From the NCBI RefSeq assembly GCF_002895925.1, contig NZ_NWUO01000011.1, positions 1 through 64,000 of the forward strand: a stretch of DNA of 64,000 nt, in the 5' to 3' direction. Below the pieces are notes generated by a model that did no database searches, was not told the origin of the DNA, and saw nothing but the letters and a program-made list of their open reading frames with translations. Made by a program: the position numbers and the translations under genes. Source of the stretch: Mixta theicola (GTDB lineage Bacteria; Pseudomonadota; Gammaproteobacteria; Enterobacterales; Enterobacteriaceae). Below, in pieces: positions 39,099 through 50,500 of this stretch; position 1 is the first letter of the stretch, and the number at the start of each line of letters is the position of its first letter.

Positions 39099-40154
39099 CT
39101 ATTGCGCCGGATATTCCTGAATGGTGACTTTCAGCGTCAGTTTCCGATCGTTACGAATAACCCGCACATCAATGACCGAGCCTGGACGTATCTCAGCTAC
39201 CTGATCCATGGTTTCCTGTGCAGAAACGGCGGGCTTGCCGTTGACGCTAATAATCAGATCGTTAACCTGAATACCGGCTTTGGCCGCCGGGCCCTCAGGC
39301 GAAACGTTACTTACCACAATCCCCTGAATATGATCGATACCAGCATTCTGCCCATGCAGCGGAGGAACCTCGCGGCCGGTAATGCCGATATAGCCGCGAA
39401 TCACGCGCCCGTCACGGATAAGCTTATCCATAATTTTTGTCGCCAGCGCGGTGGGAATCGCAAAGCCGATGCCTTCGGGCGTCTCTCCATCATTACTTTT
39501 ATCAAAAGAGAGCGTATTAATGCCCATCAGCTCGCCCAGCGAGTTAATTAGCGCCCCGCCGGAGTTGCCCCGGTTAATCGACGCGTCGGTTTGCAGGAAG
39601 TTTTGCCGCCCGGAAGGGCTTAAACCGACGCGGCCGGTGGCGCTGATAATGCCCTGCGTAACGGTTTGCCCAAGGTTATAGGGATTACCGATAGCCATCA
39701 CTATATCGCCTACGTGAGCGATGCGTTCACGGTTAATGGGAATAACCGGCAAATTAGTCGCGGTGATTTTCAGCACCGCCAGATCGGTCAGGCTATCAGA
39801 GCCAACCAGCATTGCTTCAATAAAACGCCCGTCCTGTAGCGCGACGATAATCTGATCGGCACCGTTGATGACGTGACGGTTAGTCAGAATATAACCTTTG
39901 TTATTCATTATCACGCCGGAGCCGAGCGTAGTAATGCCTCGTCCGTTATTACTCGACGCGCTGCGGTTATAAACGTTTACCACTGCCGGAACGGCGCGGC
40001 GTACACCCTGATTAAAGCTAAATGGCGTTTGATCGGCGCTGCTTTCAGGTGAGGAAAGCAAACTGTTGCCGATGCGTAACGCGGGCATCACCGCCAGTAA
40101 AATACCTGCGACGATCAGCCCCAGAACTACCGAGCGCAAGAGTTTAAGAAACAT
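39099..40154 (-). CDS. degS: Envelope stress-sensing protease DegS
   Basis: An inner-membrane serine protease that senses unfolded porins through its PDZ domain and cuts the anti-sigma factor RseA, turning on sigma-E. The 351-residue product has an N-terminal transmembrane segment (about 7-27), the catalytic triad H94 (TNRHVINGAD), D124 (SLTDLAVLKI) and S198 (NRGNSGGAL), and one PDZ domain (about 255-345). It lies downstream of degQ, 94 bp after it, with a strong hairpin between. Confidence 0.97.
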   Translation of the reverse strand: MFLKLLRSVVLGLIVAGILLAVMPALRIGNSLLSSPESSADQTPFSFNQGVRRAVPAVVNVYNRSASSNNGRGITTLGSGVIMNNKGYILTNRHVINGADQIIVALQDGRFIEAMLVGSDSLTDLAVLKITATNLPVIPINRERIAHVGDIVMAIGNPYNLGQTVTQGIISATGRVGLSPSGRQNFLQTDASINRGNSGGALINSLGELMGINTLSFDKSNDGETPEGIGFAIPTALATKIMDKLIRDGRVIRGYIGITGREVPPLHGQNAGIDHIQGIVVSNVSPEGPAAKAGIQVNDLIISVNGKPAVSAQETMDQVAEIRPGSVIDVRVIRNDRKLTLKVTIQEYPAQ

Positions 40155-40191
40155 GATGTTAAGCTATATCGGAAAAGAACTGGGGCAGAAT

Positions 40192-40237
40192 ATCATGAGT
40201 TACGCGGACACACACGGGCTTGTGTCCGCAACATGAT
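40192..40237. repeat. Strong inverted repeat between degQ and degS
   Basis: A perfect nine-base-pair stem (GCGGACACA with TGTGTCCGC; 40204-40212 and 40221-40229) lies inside a second, outer stem (ATCATG with CATGAT; 40192-40197 and 40232-40237). It follows the degQ stop codon by 12 bp. On the minus strand there is no T tract after it; on the plus strand six T residues follow 7 bp later. It probably limits read-through from degQ to degS or stabilises the degQ 3' end. Confidence 0.7.
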
Positions 40238-40248
40238 ACGGCTCTTTT

Positions 40249-41619
40249 TTAACGCAGCAGCAGATAGATACTTTCACCGCCGCGTACTACATTCAGCGCC
40301 AGGAAAGGCGGTTTGCTGGTCAGCACCTTACGCATCTCATCCAGGTTCTGAACGCGAGTGCGGTTAACGCCGATGATGACATCATCCTTTTGCAAACCGA
40401 TCTGTTCGGCCGGCGTCCCTTTTTGTACGCTATCTACCTTGACGCCCTTATTACCGTCCGGTAGCTGACCATCGCTGAGCGAAGCGCCCTGTAACGCTGG
40501 CGTCATTAGTTCGTCGCTGGTCATGGTACGCGCGCTGGCATCAAGCTTCACCGTGACGCTAAGCGGCTTCCCTTCGCGCAGCAGGCCGATTTTTACCTCT
40601 TTACCCGGCGGCGTAGTGCCGATTTTTACCCGCAGCTCGGCAAAGCTGGTAACCGGCTTATCATCCACGGAAGTGATAATGTCGCCGGCCTTAATCCCTG
40701 CGGCTGCCGCAGCGGATTTAGGCAGAACTTCCGAGACAAAGGCGCCGCGCTGGGTATCAACGTTAAAGGCGCGCGCCATGTCGGCGGTCATTTCCGTTCC
40801 CTTAATGCCCAGCTGACCGCGTTTTATTTCACCGGTCTCAATCAGCTGCTTAGCCAGCTCCATAGCCATATTGCCGGGAATCGCGAAGCCGATACCAATA
40901 TTGCCGCCGCTGGAGGCGAGGATCGCGGTATTGATGCCGATCAGCTCACCGTTCAGGTTCACCAGCGCCCCTCCTGAGTTGCCACGGTTAATCGCAGCAT
41001 CGGTCTGAATAAAGTTTTCCAGACCTTCCAGGTTCAGGCCGCTGCGGCCCAGCGCGGAGATAATGCCTGAGGTTGCGGTTTGGCCGAGACCAAAGGGGTT
41101 ACCGATGGCGATAGCGAAGTCGCCGACCCGTAGCTGGTCGGAATCCGCGACTTTTATCTGCGTCAGGTTTTTAGCGTTCTGTATCTGAATAAGCGCAATA
41201 TCAGTCTGCTCATCGCGCCCCAACAGCTTAGCGTCATATTCACGGCCATCGCTCAGCTGGACGCTGATTTTATCGGCACCGTTAACCACATGATTATTGG
41301 TTAATATATAGCCTTTTTGCGCATCGATAATCACGCCCGACCCTAAGCCTTCAAAAGGCTGCGGCTGCGCCTCGCCCTGTCCCTGACCAAAAAAGCGTTT
41401 TAACGGCTCAGGCAGATCCTGCGTCGCGTCTTCGGTTGACGTGCCTTCAACATGCACGCTGACCACGGCCGGCAAGACTTTTTCCAGCATTGGCGCCAGG
41501 CTGGGCAGCGCCTGATTCTGAACCTGGGCAGGCAGCGACGCCATGGCTGAAGGCGCCAGGGTCAGATTTAAACCAACGGATAAGGCTACCGCGCTCAACA
41601 ATAATGATTTTTTCTTCAT
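40249..41619 (-). CDS. degQ: Periplasmic serine endoprotease DegQ
   Basis: An HtrA-family protease and chaperone of the periplasm. The 456-residue precursor has a signal peptide (about 1-27, ending APSAMA), the catalytic triad H110 (TNNHVVNGAD), D140 (EQTDIALIQI) and S215 (NRGNSGGAL), and two PDZ domains (about 258-350 and 365-455). The ATG at 41619 (MKKKSLLLSA) was chosen as it starts a proper signal peptide; an in-frame ATG at 41643 exists. Length matches E. coli DegQ (455), not the longer DegP. Confidence 0.97.
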   Translation of the reverse strand: MKKKSLLLSAVALSVGLNLTLAPSAMASLPAQVQNQALPSLAPMLEKVLPAVVSVHVEGTSTEDATQDLPEPLKRFFGQGQGEAQPQPFEGLGSGVIIDAQKGYILTNNHVVNGADKISVQLSDGREYDAKLLGRDEQTDIALIQIQNAKNLTQIKVADSDQLRVGDFAIAIGNPFGLGQTATSGIISALGRSGLNLEGLENFIQTDAAINRGNSGGALVNLNGELIGINTAILASSGGNIGIGFAIPGNMAMELAKQLIETGEIKRGQLGIKGTEMTADMARAFNVDTQRGAFVSEVLPKSAAAAAGIKAGDIITSVDDKPVTSFAELRVKIGTTPPGKEVKIGLLREGKPLSVTVKLDASARTMTSDELMTPALQGASLSDGQLPDGNKGVKVDSVQKGTPAEQIGLQKDDVIIGVNRTRVQNLDEMRKVLTSKPPFLALNVVRGGESIYLLLR

Positions 41620-41687
41620 CGTTACGACGCTCTCGCTGCTCAACAGGGGGAAGATCTTGCATGCCAGCTCAGGTTGCTGGCTTGAAA

Positions 41688-41718
41688 AAACAAAAGAAAA
41701 CAGGGCGCTGACGCGCCC
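41688..41718 (-). terminator. zapG terminator
   Basis: A six-base-pair GC stem (GGGCGC with GCGCCC; 41703-41708 and 41713-41718) with a four-base loop is followed on the minus strand by GTTTTCTTTTGTTTTTT, 7 bp after the zapG stop. Confidence 0.85.
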
Positions 41719-41724
41719 CGTAGA

Positions 41725-42126
41725 TCAATTGCGCGGGGTACGTTCACCACGCAGCAGACCGGACGCATTTTCTGAATAATCGCGAGGGATCTGTACCGGC
41801 GCCTGATCGTTATCCGCTTCCGCTTCGGTAAGCTGATAAGCGAACGGGTTTTTCTCACCCGGCAAATTAGGCAACAGATCGTTAGATCCTTTTGCCATAT
41901 GCTGATAGAGCTGGCGATAATCACGCGCCATGTTATCCAGTAGCTCTGCGCTATGGGCAAAGTGGTTGGTCAGCTCTTCACGGTAATCTGCCAGCTCCGC
42001 TTTGGATTTCTCCAGTTCATACTGCAGGCTGCGCTGTTCGCGCAATTTCCTGTTACCAAAACGCATGGCGATAGCGCCGATAATAATACCAATGACTAAA
42101 CCAATTAGCCCGTATTCCCAGGTCAT
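41725..42126 (-). CDS. zapG: Z-ring-associated protein ZapG (YhcB)
   Basis: A small bitopic inner-membrane protein of cell division and envelope growth. It has 133 residues (E. coli 132): an N-terminal transmembrane helix (about 4-21, YGLIGLVIGIIIGAIAM), a coiled coil (about 25-85, RKLREQRSLQYELEKSKAEL) and a charged, disordered tail. The ATG at 42126 was chosen over 42174 so that the membrane helix is N-terminal, as in the family. Confidence 0.95.
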   Translation of the reverse strand: MTWEYGLIGLVIGIIIGAIAMRFGNRKLREQRSLQYELEKSKAELADYREELTNHFAHSAELLDNMARDYRQLYQHMAKGSNDLLPNLPGEKNPFAYQLTEAEADNDQAPVQIPRDYSENASGLLRGERTPRN

Positions 42127-42300
42127 AATGACTCCCGTATTGTCCTCGTTGTTCCGTAGGGCGTTCCACTTCAATAGTAGCCACTATAACCGTTAATCTT
42201 ATGGAAGTGGAATCCTGCGGCAGCATCGCTTAGGGTAGAACGAACTTTTTTTCGACAAACAGGCAGTTGCCTGACATTTTTCAGGAAAGCAGGATCACGA

Positions 42301-43425
42301 ATGCAAACGATGTCTCCGCTGACGCGTTATCAGCAGGCGCTGGATAAAGGTGAATATCAGCCTGATGAAGTCCAGCATGCGGCGATTAGCCGCTTAGATG
42401 CGATTCAGCAGGCGCTTATCGCCCGTCGCCCTTCAGTACAGCAGCCAGCGTCAGGCTGGCGCGGCAAGCTAAATAAGCTGCTGGGAAAAGAAAAAAACAG
42501 TCAGCAGCCGGTGCGCGGGCTTTATATGTGGGGCGGCGTCGGACGCGGCAAAACCTGGGTAATGGATCTGTTTTTTCAGTCTATTCCTGGTGAACGCAAG
42601 CTGCGGCTTCATTTTCACCGTTTTATGCTGCGGGTGCATGAAGAGTTAACCGCGCTGCAGGGTGAAAGCGATCCGCTGGAAATTGTGGCGGACCGCTTTA
42701 AAGCACAGGCGGATGTGCTGTGCTTCGATGAGTTTTTTGTTTCTGATATTACCGATGCCATGCTGCTGGGCACCCTGATGGAGGCGCTGTTTGCGCGCGG
42801 CATTACCCTGATAGCGACCTCTAATATTCCGCCTGATGAGCTATACCGCAACGGCCTGCAGCGCGCGCGCTTTTTACCCGCCATTGAACAGATTAAGCAG
42901 CATTGCGAAATTATGAACGTCGATGCGGGCATCGATTACCGTCTGCGTACGTTAACCTCAGCGCATCTCTGGATGTCGCCACTGAGTGAGGAAACGCGCC
43001 AGGCTATGAGCCGCATGTTTATCGCGCTGGCGGGACAGGAGGCAGAAGAGAAACCGGTGCTGGAGATTAATCATCGCCAGCTGCCGACGCAGGGTGTAGA
43101 AAAGGGCATACTGGCGATCGACTTCGCCACGCTGTGCGGGGAAGGGCGTAGTCAGCATGATTACATCGAACTGTCGCGGCGTTTTCATAGCGTGCTGCTG
43201 CTGGATGTGCCGGTTATGCAGGCGCGCAGCGAAGACCGGGCGCGCCGTTTTCTGGCGTTAGTGGATGAATTTTACGAACGTCACGTAAAACTGGTGGTTT
43301 CCGCTGAGGCTTCGCTGTTTGATATTTATCAGGGCGAGCGGCTGAAATTTGAATATCAGCGCTGCCTGTCGCGTCTGCAGGAGATGCAAAGCGAAGAGTA
43401 TTTGCGGTTAAAGCATCTCTCCTGA
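42301..43425 (+). CDS. zapE: Cell-division ATPase ZapE (AFG1-like)
   Basis: A cytoplasmic ATPase that acts on FtsZ polymers at the Z-ring, needed under low oxygen or high temperature in E. coli. It has 374 residues with Walker A (WGGVGRGKTW, about 77-86), Walker B (DVLCFDEFFVSD) and the family block LIATSNIPPDELYRNGLQRARFLP. It is divergent from zapG. AGGA lies upstream of the ATG. Confidence 0.96.
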   Translation: MQTMSPLTRYQQALDKGEYQPDEVQHAAISRLDAIQQALIARRPSVQQPASGWRGKLNKLLGKEKNSQQPVRGLYMWGGVGRGKTWVMDLFFQSIPGERKLRLHFHRFMLRVHEELTALQGESDPLEIVADRFKAQADVLCFDEFFVSDITDAMLLGTLMEALFARGITLIATSNIPPDELYRNGLQRARFLPAIEQIKQHCEIMNVDAGIDYRLRTLTSAHLWMSPLSEETRQAMSRMFIALAGQEAEEKPVLEINHRQLPTQGVEKGILAIDFATLCGEGRSQHDYIELSRRFHSVLLLDVPVMQARSEDRARRFLALVDEFYERHVKLVVSAEASLFDIYQGERLKFEYQRCLSRLQEMQSEEYLRLKHLS

Positions 43426-43650
43426 GCGGGGCGCTTTTTTTGTTGAAAAGTGATCGATCTTTGGCAACGACTTCTCTATAATCTTGCGACCCCACGTTAC
43501 GGCAAAGTTTTTTTTCCCAGAAACTTTGTAGCACCGGCAAAACTGTCCGAGGGGGTGGCTTGCTGGTCGATAAGGTCGTGTGAGCCTCAACCGTTTATTC
43601 AAGCGTTTGGGATTTCACCAACGTGTAACTTAATTTGGGTAAGCTTTTAG
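43426..43650 (+). promoter_or_regulatory. rplM-rpsI promoter and leader
   Basis: A perfect -10 TATAAT at 43477-43482 is followed by a GC-rich discriminator region (CTTGCGACCCC), typical of ribosomal protein promoters. No good -35 lies at 17 bp. The transcript would have a leader of about 160 nt before rplM. In E. coli L13 represses its own mRNA through this leader. A short hairpin with T residues (from about 43423) may end zapE transcripts. Confidence 0.6.
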
Positions 43651-44487
<837 letters not shown>

Positions 44488-44514
44488 TTGTTTCTGCCCC
44501 GGCAGCAGCAATTA

Positions 44515-44547
44515 CAAAAACCCGGCGCTTTGCGCTGGGTTTTTTTA
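44515..44547 (+). terminator. rplM-rpsI terminator
   Basis: An eight-position stem (CCCGGCGC with GCGCTGGG, one G-T pair) with a three-base loop, preceded by A residues and followed by seven T residues, 33 bp after the rpsI stop. Confidence 0.92.
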
Positions 44548-44787
44548 TGCGTAAAGAGCAGCAAAACAAAAGTAAATCCCGCCTTTTTACCGGCAATTCT
44601 TTTTTCCCATCGCCACAAGCTGCCTAAAATCTGGTAAACTGACTGTCACTTTGCGCCCGTTAAACGGAGAGCGTCCTGACAGGAAGAGGATTGATGTAGC
44701 TCCGGCTAGCGGGTGGTTTCGTCAAGCAGGTTAGTCGCCGCGCGGTTGGCTATTCGCACTGTATTCTGGATAAACTTGGAGGTTTTC
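44548..44787 (+). promoter_or_regulatory. sspA upstream region
   Basis: 240 bp without a gene. TAAAAT (44625-44630) and an extended -10 (TGGTAAACT, ending 44640) are candidate promoter elements. GGAGG lies just before the sspA start at 44788. Confidence 0.4.
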
Positions 44788-45429
44788 ATGGCTGTCGCTG
44801 CCAACAAACGTTCGGTAATGACGCTGTTTTCTGGTCCGACTGACATTTTCAGCCATCAGGTGCGTATCGTACTGGCAGAAAAAGGTGTCAGCGTAGAGAT
44901 CGAGCAGGTTGAAATGGATAATCTGCCGCAGGATCTGATTGACCTCAACCCGTATCGTACCGTGCCTACGCTGGTCGATCGTGAGCTGACGCTGTACCAA
45001 TCACGCATCATTATGGAATACCTCGACGAACGCTTTCCGCATCCGCCGCTGATGCCTGTTTATCCGGTCGCACGTGGTGACAGCCGTCTGATGATGCATC
45101 GTATTGAGCAGGACTGGTACAGCCTGATGCGCACCATCGAAACCGGCTCCGCTCAGCAGGCGGAAACGGCACGTAAGCAGCTGCGTGAAGAGCTACTGGC
45201 TATTGCGCCGCTGTTTACGCGTACGCCTTTCTTCCTGAGCGAAGAATTCAGCCTGGTAGACTGCTATCTGGCTCCGCTGCTGTGGCGTTTGCCGCTGCTT
45301 GGCGTGGAACTGATCGGTAGCGGTACTAAAGAGCTTAAAGGCTATATGACGCGCGTATTTGAGCGTGACTCTTTCCTCGCTTCGCTGACCGAAGCAGAAC
45401 GCGAAATGCGCCTGCAAGCCCGGGGCTAA
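44788..45429 (+). CDS. sspA: Stringent starvation protein A
   Basis: An RNA-polymerase-associated protein with a glutathione S-transferase fold that works in the stationary phase and acid response and in phage P1 late transcription. The 213 residues match E. coli SspA (212). It has the N-terminal thioredoxin-like part (SVMTLFSGPTDIFSHQVRIVLAEKG) and the helical C-terminal domain (FFLSEEFSLVDCYLAPLLWRLP). The ATG at 44788 aligns with the family; an in-frame GTG/ATG upstream does not. It lies 5 bp before sspB. Confidence 0.97.
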   Translation: MAVAANKRSVMTLFSGPTDIFSHQVRIVLAEKGVSVEIEQVEMDNLPQDLIDLNPYRTVPTLVDRELTLYQSRIIMEYLDERFPHPPLMPVYPVARGDSRLMMHRIEQDWYSLMRTIETGSAQQAETARKQLREELLAIAPLFTRTPFFLSEEFSLVDCYLAPLLWRLPLLGVELIGSGTKELKGYMTRVFERDSFLASLTEAEREMRLQARG

Positions 45430-45434
45430 CGGCT

Positions 45435-45923
45435 ATGGAAATGTCTCAGCTTACCGCCCGCCGTCCTTACCTGCTGCGCGCTTTCTATGAGTGGCTGTTG
45501 GACAATCAGCTAACGCCGCATTTAGTGGTGGATATTAATCTACCTGGCGTGTTGGTGCCGCTTGAATATGCCCGTGACGGACAGATTGTATTAAACATTG
45601 CACCGCGTGCCGTGGGCAATCTGGAGTTAGGTAATGATGAAGTGCGCTTTAATGCGCGCTTCGGTGGCGTTCCTCGTCAGGTTACCGTGCCCATCGCGGC
45701 GGTACTGGCTATCTATGCGCGTGAGAACGGGGCAGGCACCATGTTTGAGCCCGAACCCGCTTATGAGCTACAGGATACGGATGAGCTGTCACAGGGTCAG
45801 GAAGAAACGGTCATGTCCGTGATTGACGGCGACCGTCCTGATGATGCCGAATCCGGCAGCGATAATCCTGACGACGATCCACCGCCGCGCGGTGGGCGTC
45901 CTGCATTACGCGTCGTTAAATAA
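45435..45923 (+). CDS. sspB: ClpXP adaptor SspB
   Basis: Binds ssrA tags on stalled-ribosome products and delivers them to ClpXP. It has 162 residues: the folded peptide-binding domain (about 1-112), a flexible acidic linker, and the ClpX-binding tail (RGGRPALRVVK), which is fully conserved. The linker differs in length from E. coli (165 residues). It is coupled to sspA. Confidence 0.97.
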   Translation: MEMSQLTARRPYLLRAFYEWLLDNQLTPHLVVDINLPGVLVPLEYARDGQIVLNIAPRAVGNLELGNDEVRFNARFGGVPRQVTVPIAAVLAIYARENGAGTMFEPEPAYELQDTDELSQGQEETVMSVIDGDRPDDAESGSDNPDDDPPPRGGRPALRVVK

Positions 45924-45928
45924 AAGAG

Positions 45929-45950
45929 CGGGCCTTCAGGCCCGTTTTTT
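45929..45950 (+). terminator. sspAB terminator
   Basis: A six-base-pair stem (CGGGCC with GGCCCG, four-base loop) followed by six T residues, 5 bp past the sspB stop. Confidence 0.93.
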
Positions 45951-46020
45951 ATGTCGCGCATTTCGTCTCCGTTGCGCGTAGATGCGTTTTCTCTTTCAGC
46001 CGGTTTTTCGCTCGACGAAT

Positions 46021-46055
46021 AAAAAAGCCCGCCAATAAAAATGCGGGCTTTTTTT
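46021..46055 (-). terminator. gltBD terminator
   Basis: A GC-rich stem (AAAGCCCGC region with GCGGGCTTT; 46024-46032 and 46043-46051) flanked by A and T tracts on both strands, about 18 bp past the gltD stop. It works in both directions and also backs up the sspAB terminator. Confidence 0.9.
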
Positions 46056-46072
46056 ATCGGGCAGCAGCGTAA

Positions 46073-47500
<1,428 letters not shown>

Positions 47501-50500
47501 TTACTGCGCCTGCACCCGCAGCTCGGCTGCGGAACGACTACGATGCCCCAACAATGCTTTGACATCACTGGATTTGGGTTTGACCAGCGCAAACCTGGAC
47601 GACCACTCTGGCCAGTTAGCCAGAATCTCTTCGCCATACGCCGATCCGGTATGCTGAACATGCTCGGTGATTAAACCGCGCAGGTGCTCTTCATGAATAG
47701 CCAGCTCGTCCACGTTCAGCACTTCTACCAGCTCCGGGTTAACGCGCTTGCGGAACTCACCATCTTCATCCAGCACATAGGCAAAGCCGCCGGTCATCCC
47801 GGCGCCAAAGTTGACGCCGGTTTTACCCAGGACGCAAACAATGCCGCCGGTCATATATTCACAGCCGTTATCGCCGATGCCTTCCACAACGGTGATCGCA
47901 CCGGAGTTACGTACTGCGAAACGCTCGCCTGCGCGGCCAGCCGCAAACAGTTTGCCGCCGGTTGCGCCATACAGACAGGTGTTGCCGGCAATCGTCGCTT
48001 CGTGACTGCGGAACGCCGAACCAACCGGCGGACGGATGGCCAACATGCCGCCAGCCATACCTTTGCCTACGTAGTCATTGGCGTCGCCGGTAAGGGTTTG
48101 CTCTACGCCACCAGCGTTCCATACGCCAAAACTTTGTCCAGCCGTACCGCTGTAATGAACCTTGATCGGATCGGCGGCCAGCCCCTGATCGCCGTGGATC
48201 GCGGCGATCGCACCGGAGAGCGTGGCGCCAACGGAGCGATCGGTGTTGCGAATATCAAACCAGAACGTTTTGCTCTGCTTCGCTTCCACGTAAGGCATCG
48301 CCTGCTGTAACAGCGCTTTGTTAAGGTCGCCATTATCAAACGGCGGGTTGCTGCTTTCAGTACAGTAAACCGCTTTACCAGGCATCGGCGTTGCCGTTAC
48401 CAGCAACGAAGAGAGATCCAGGTTCTGCTGTTTCGCCGTGAAGCCTTCAAGCACTTTTAACAGGTCAGTGCGGCCAATCAGATCCACCAGCCGTTTAACG
48501 CCCAGCTCCGCCATAATTTCCCGCGTTTCCTGCGCGATAAACTGGAAGTAGTTGGTTACGCGATACGGCAGCCCGTGGTAATGATTTTTACGCAGCTTTT
48601 CATCCTGAGTGGCTACGCCGGTCGCGCAGTTATTCAGATGGCAAATACGCAGGTATTTACAGCCCAGCGCCACCATCGGCCCGGTACCAAAACCAAAGCT
48701 TTCTGCGCCGAGGATCGCGGCTTTGATAATATCGCGTCCGGTTTTTAAACCACCGTCAACCTGCAGGCGAATCTTATGACGCAGGCCGTTTGCCACCAGC
48801 GCCTGCTGCGTTTCGACCAGCCCCAGCTCCCAGGGACAACCGGCATATTTTACCGAACTGAGCGGGCTGGCGCCGGTGCCGCCATCATAGCCGGCAATCG
48901 TAATTAAATCGGCATAGGCTTTTGCTACGCCGGTTGCGATAGTTCCCACGCCCGGTTCTGAAACCAGCTTCACGGAAATCATCGCCTTAGGATTAACCTG
49001 TTTCAGATCGAAAATCAGCTGCGCCAGATCCTCAATCGAGTAGATGTCATGATGCGGCGGCGGAGAAATCAGGGTAACGCCCGGTACGGAATAACGCAGC
49101 TTGGCGATATAAGGGGTAACCTTATCGCCCGGCAGCTGACCGCCTTCGCCGGGTTTCGCGCCCTGCGCCACTTTAATCTGAATAACATCGGCATTGACTA
49201 AATAAGCGGGCGTAACGCCAAAGCGACCCGAAGCAACCTGCTTAATGCGCGAGACTTTATTGGTCCCGTAACGCGCCGGATCTTCACCGCCTTCACCGGA
49301 GTTGGAATAGCCGCCCATGCTGTTCATTGCCTCAGCCAACGATTCATGGGCTTCCGGGCTCAGCGCGCCGATAGACATCGCAGCGGTATCAAAACGCTTG
49401 TACAGCTCGCTGGCCGGCTCAACCTCATCCAGCCTTACCGGATGGGTGCCTGGCTGAATCTCCAGCAGATCGCGCAGCGTAGCAACCGGGCGCTCATTTA
49501 CTTCACGGGCATAGAGCTGATAGTCGCTATATTCCCCGCTCTGCACCGCTTTTTGCAGCGTACCCACTACGTCCGGGTTATAGGCATGGTACTCCCCGCC
49601 GTGCACATATTTCAGCAGACCACCCTGATCGAGCGGTTTGCGCTGAAGCCATGCGCGTTTTGCCAGGTTAACCAGATCCTGTTGGAAATCAGCAAAGCTG
49701 GCGCCGTTAATACGGCTGACGACGCCCTGAAAACAGAGCGAGGAGACTTCCTTATGCAGGCCAACCGCTTCGAACAGCTTAGAGCAGCGGTAAGAGGCGA
49801 TGGTTGAAATGCCCATCTTGGACATGATCTTATACAGGCCTTTGTTGATACCGTTACGGTAGTTCAACATGAGCGTACGATAATCTTTCTCAATAATGCC
49901 GCTGTCGGCCATTTTCGCCAGTGACTCATAGGCGAGGTAAGGATAGATAGCCGTCGCGCCGAAGCCCAGCAGCACGGCGAAATGATGCGGATCGCGCGCG
50001 CTGGCGGTTTCAACGATGATATTGGCATCACAGCGCAGGTTTTTTTCAACCAGGCGAGCCTGAATCGCGCCAACTGCCATCGGCGCCGGAACCGGCAGAC
50101 GATCTTCCGCAATGGCACGATCGGACAGCACCAGCAGCACCGTACCGTTACGTACCATACTTTCAGCCCGATCGCAGAGCTGGTGCATCGTCGCTTCCAG
50201 CGTTTGTTCGGCTGGGTTAAAAGTGCAGTCAAGCGTATCGGCGCGGTAGTATTCGCCTTCCAGCGTCGTCAGCTGACGGAAGTCGGAATAGAGCAGGATC
50301 GGCGATTTAAACGAGACGCGATGCGCCTGGCCTTCCGCTTCGCAGAAGACATTCATCTCACGGCCGATGCTGGTCGCCAGCGACATCACGTGATTTTCGC
50401 GCAACGGATCGATCGGCGGGTTAGTCACCTGCGCGAACTGCTGGCGGAAATAGTCATAAATAATGCGTGGACGGCTGGAAAGCACGGCGAATGGCGTGTC

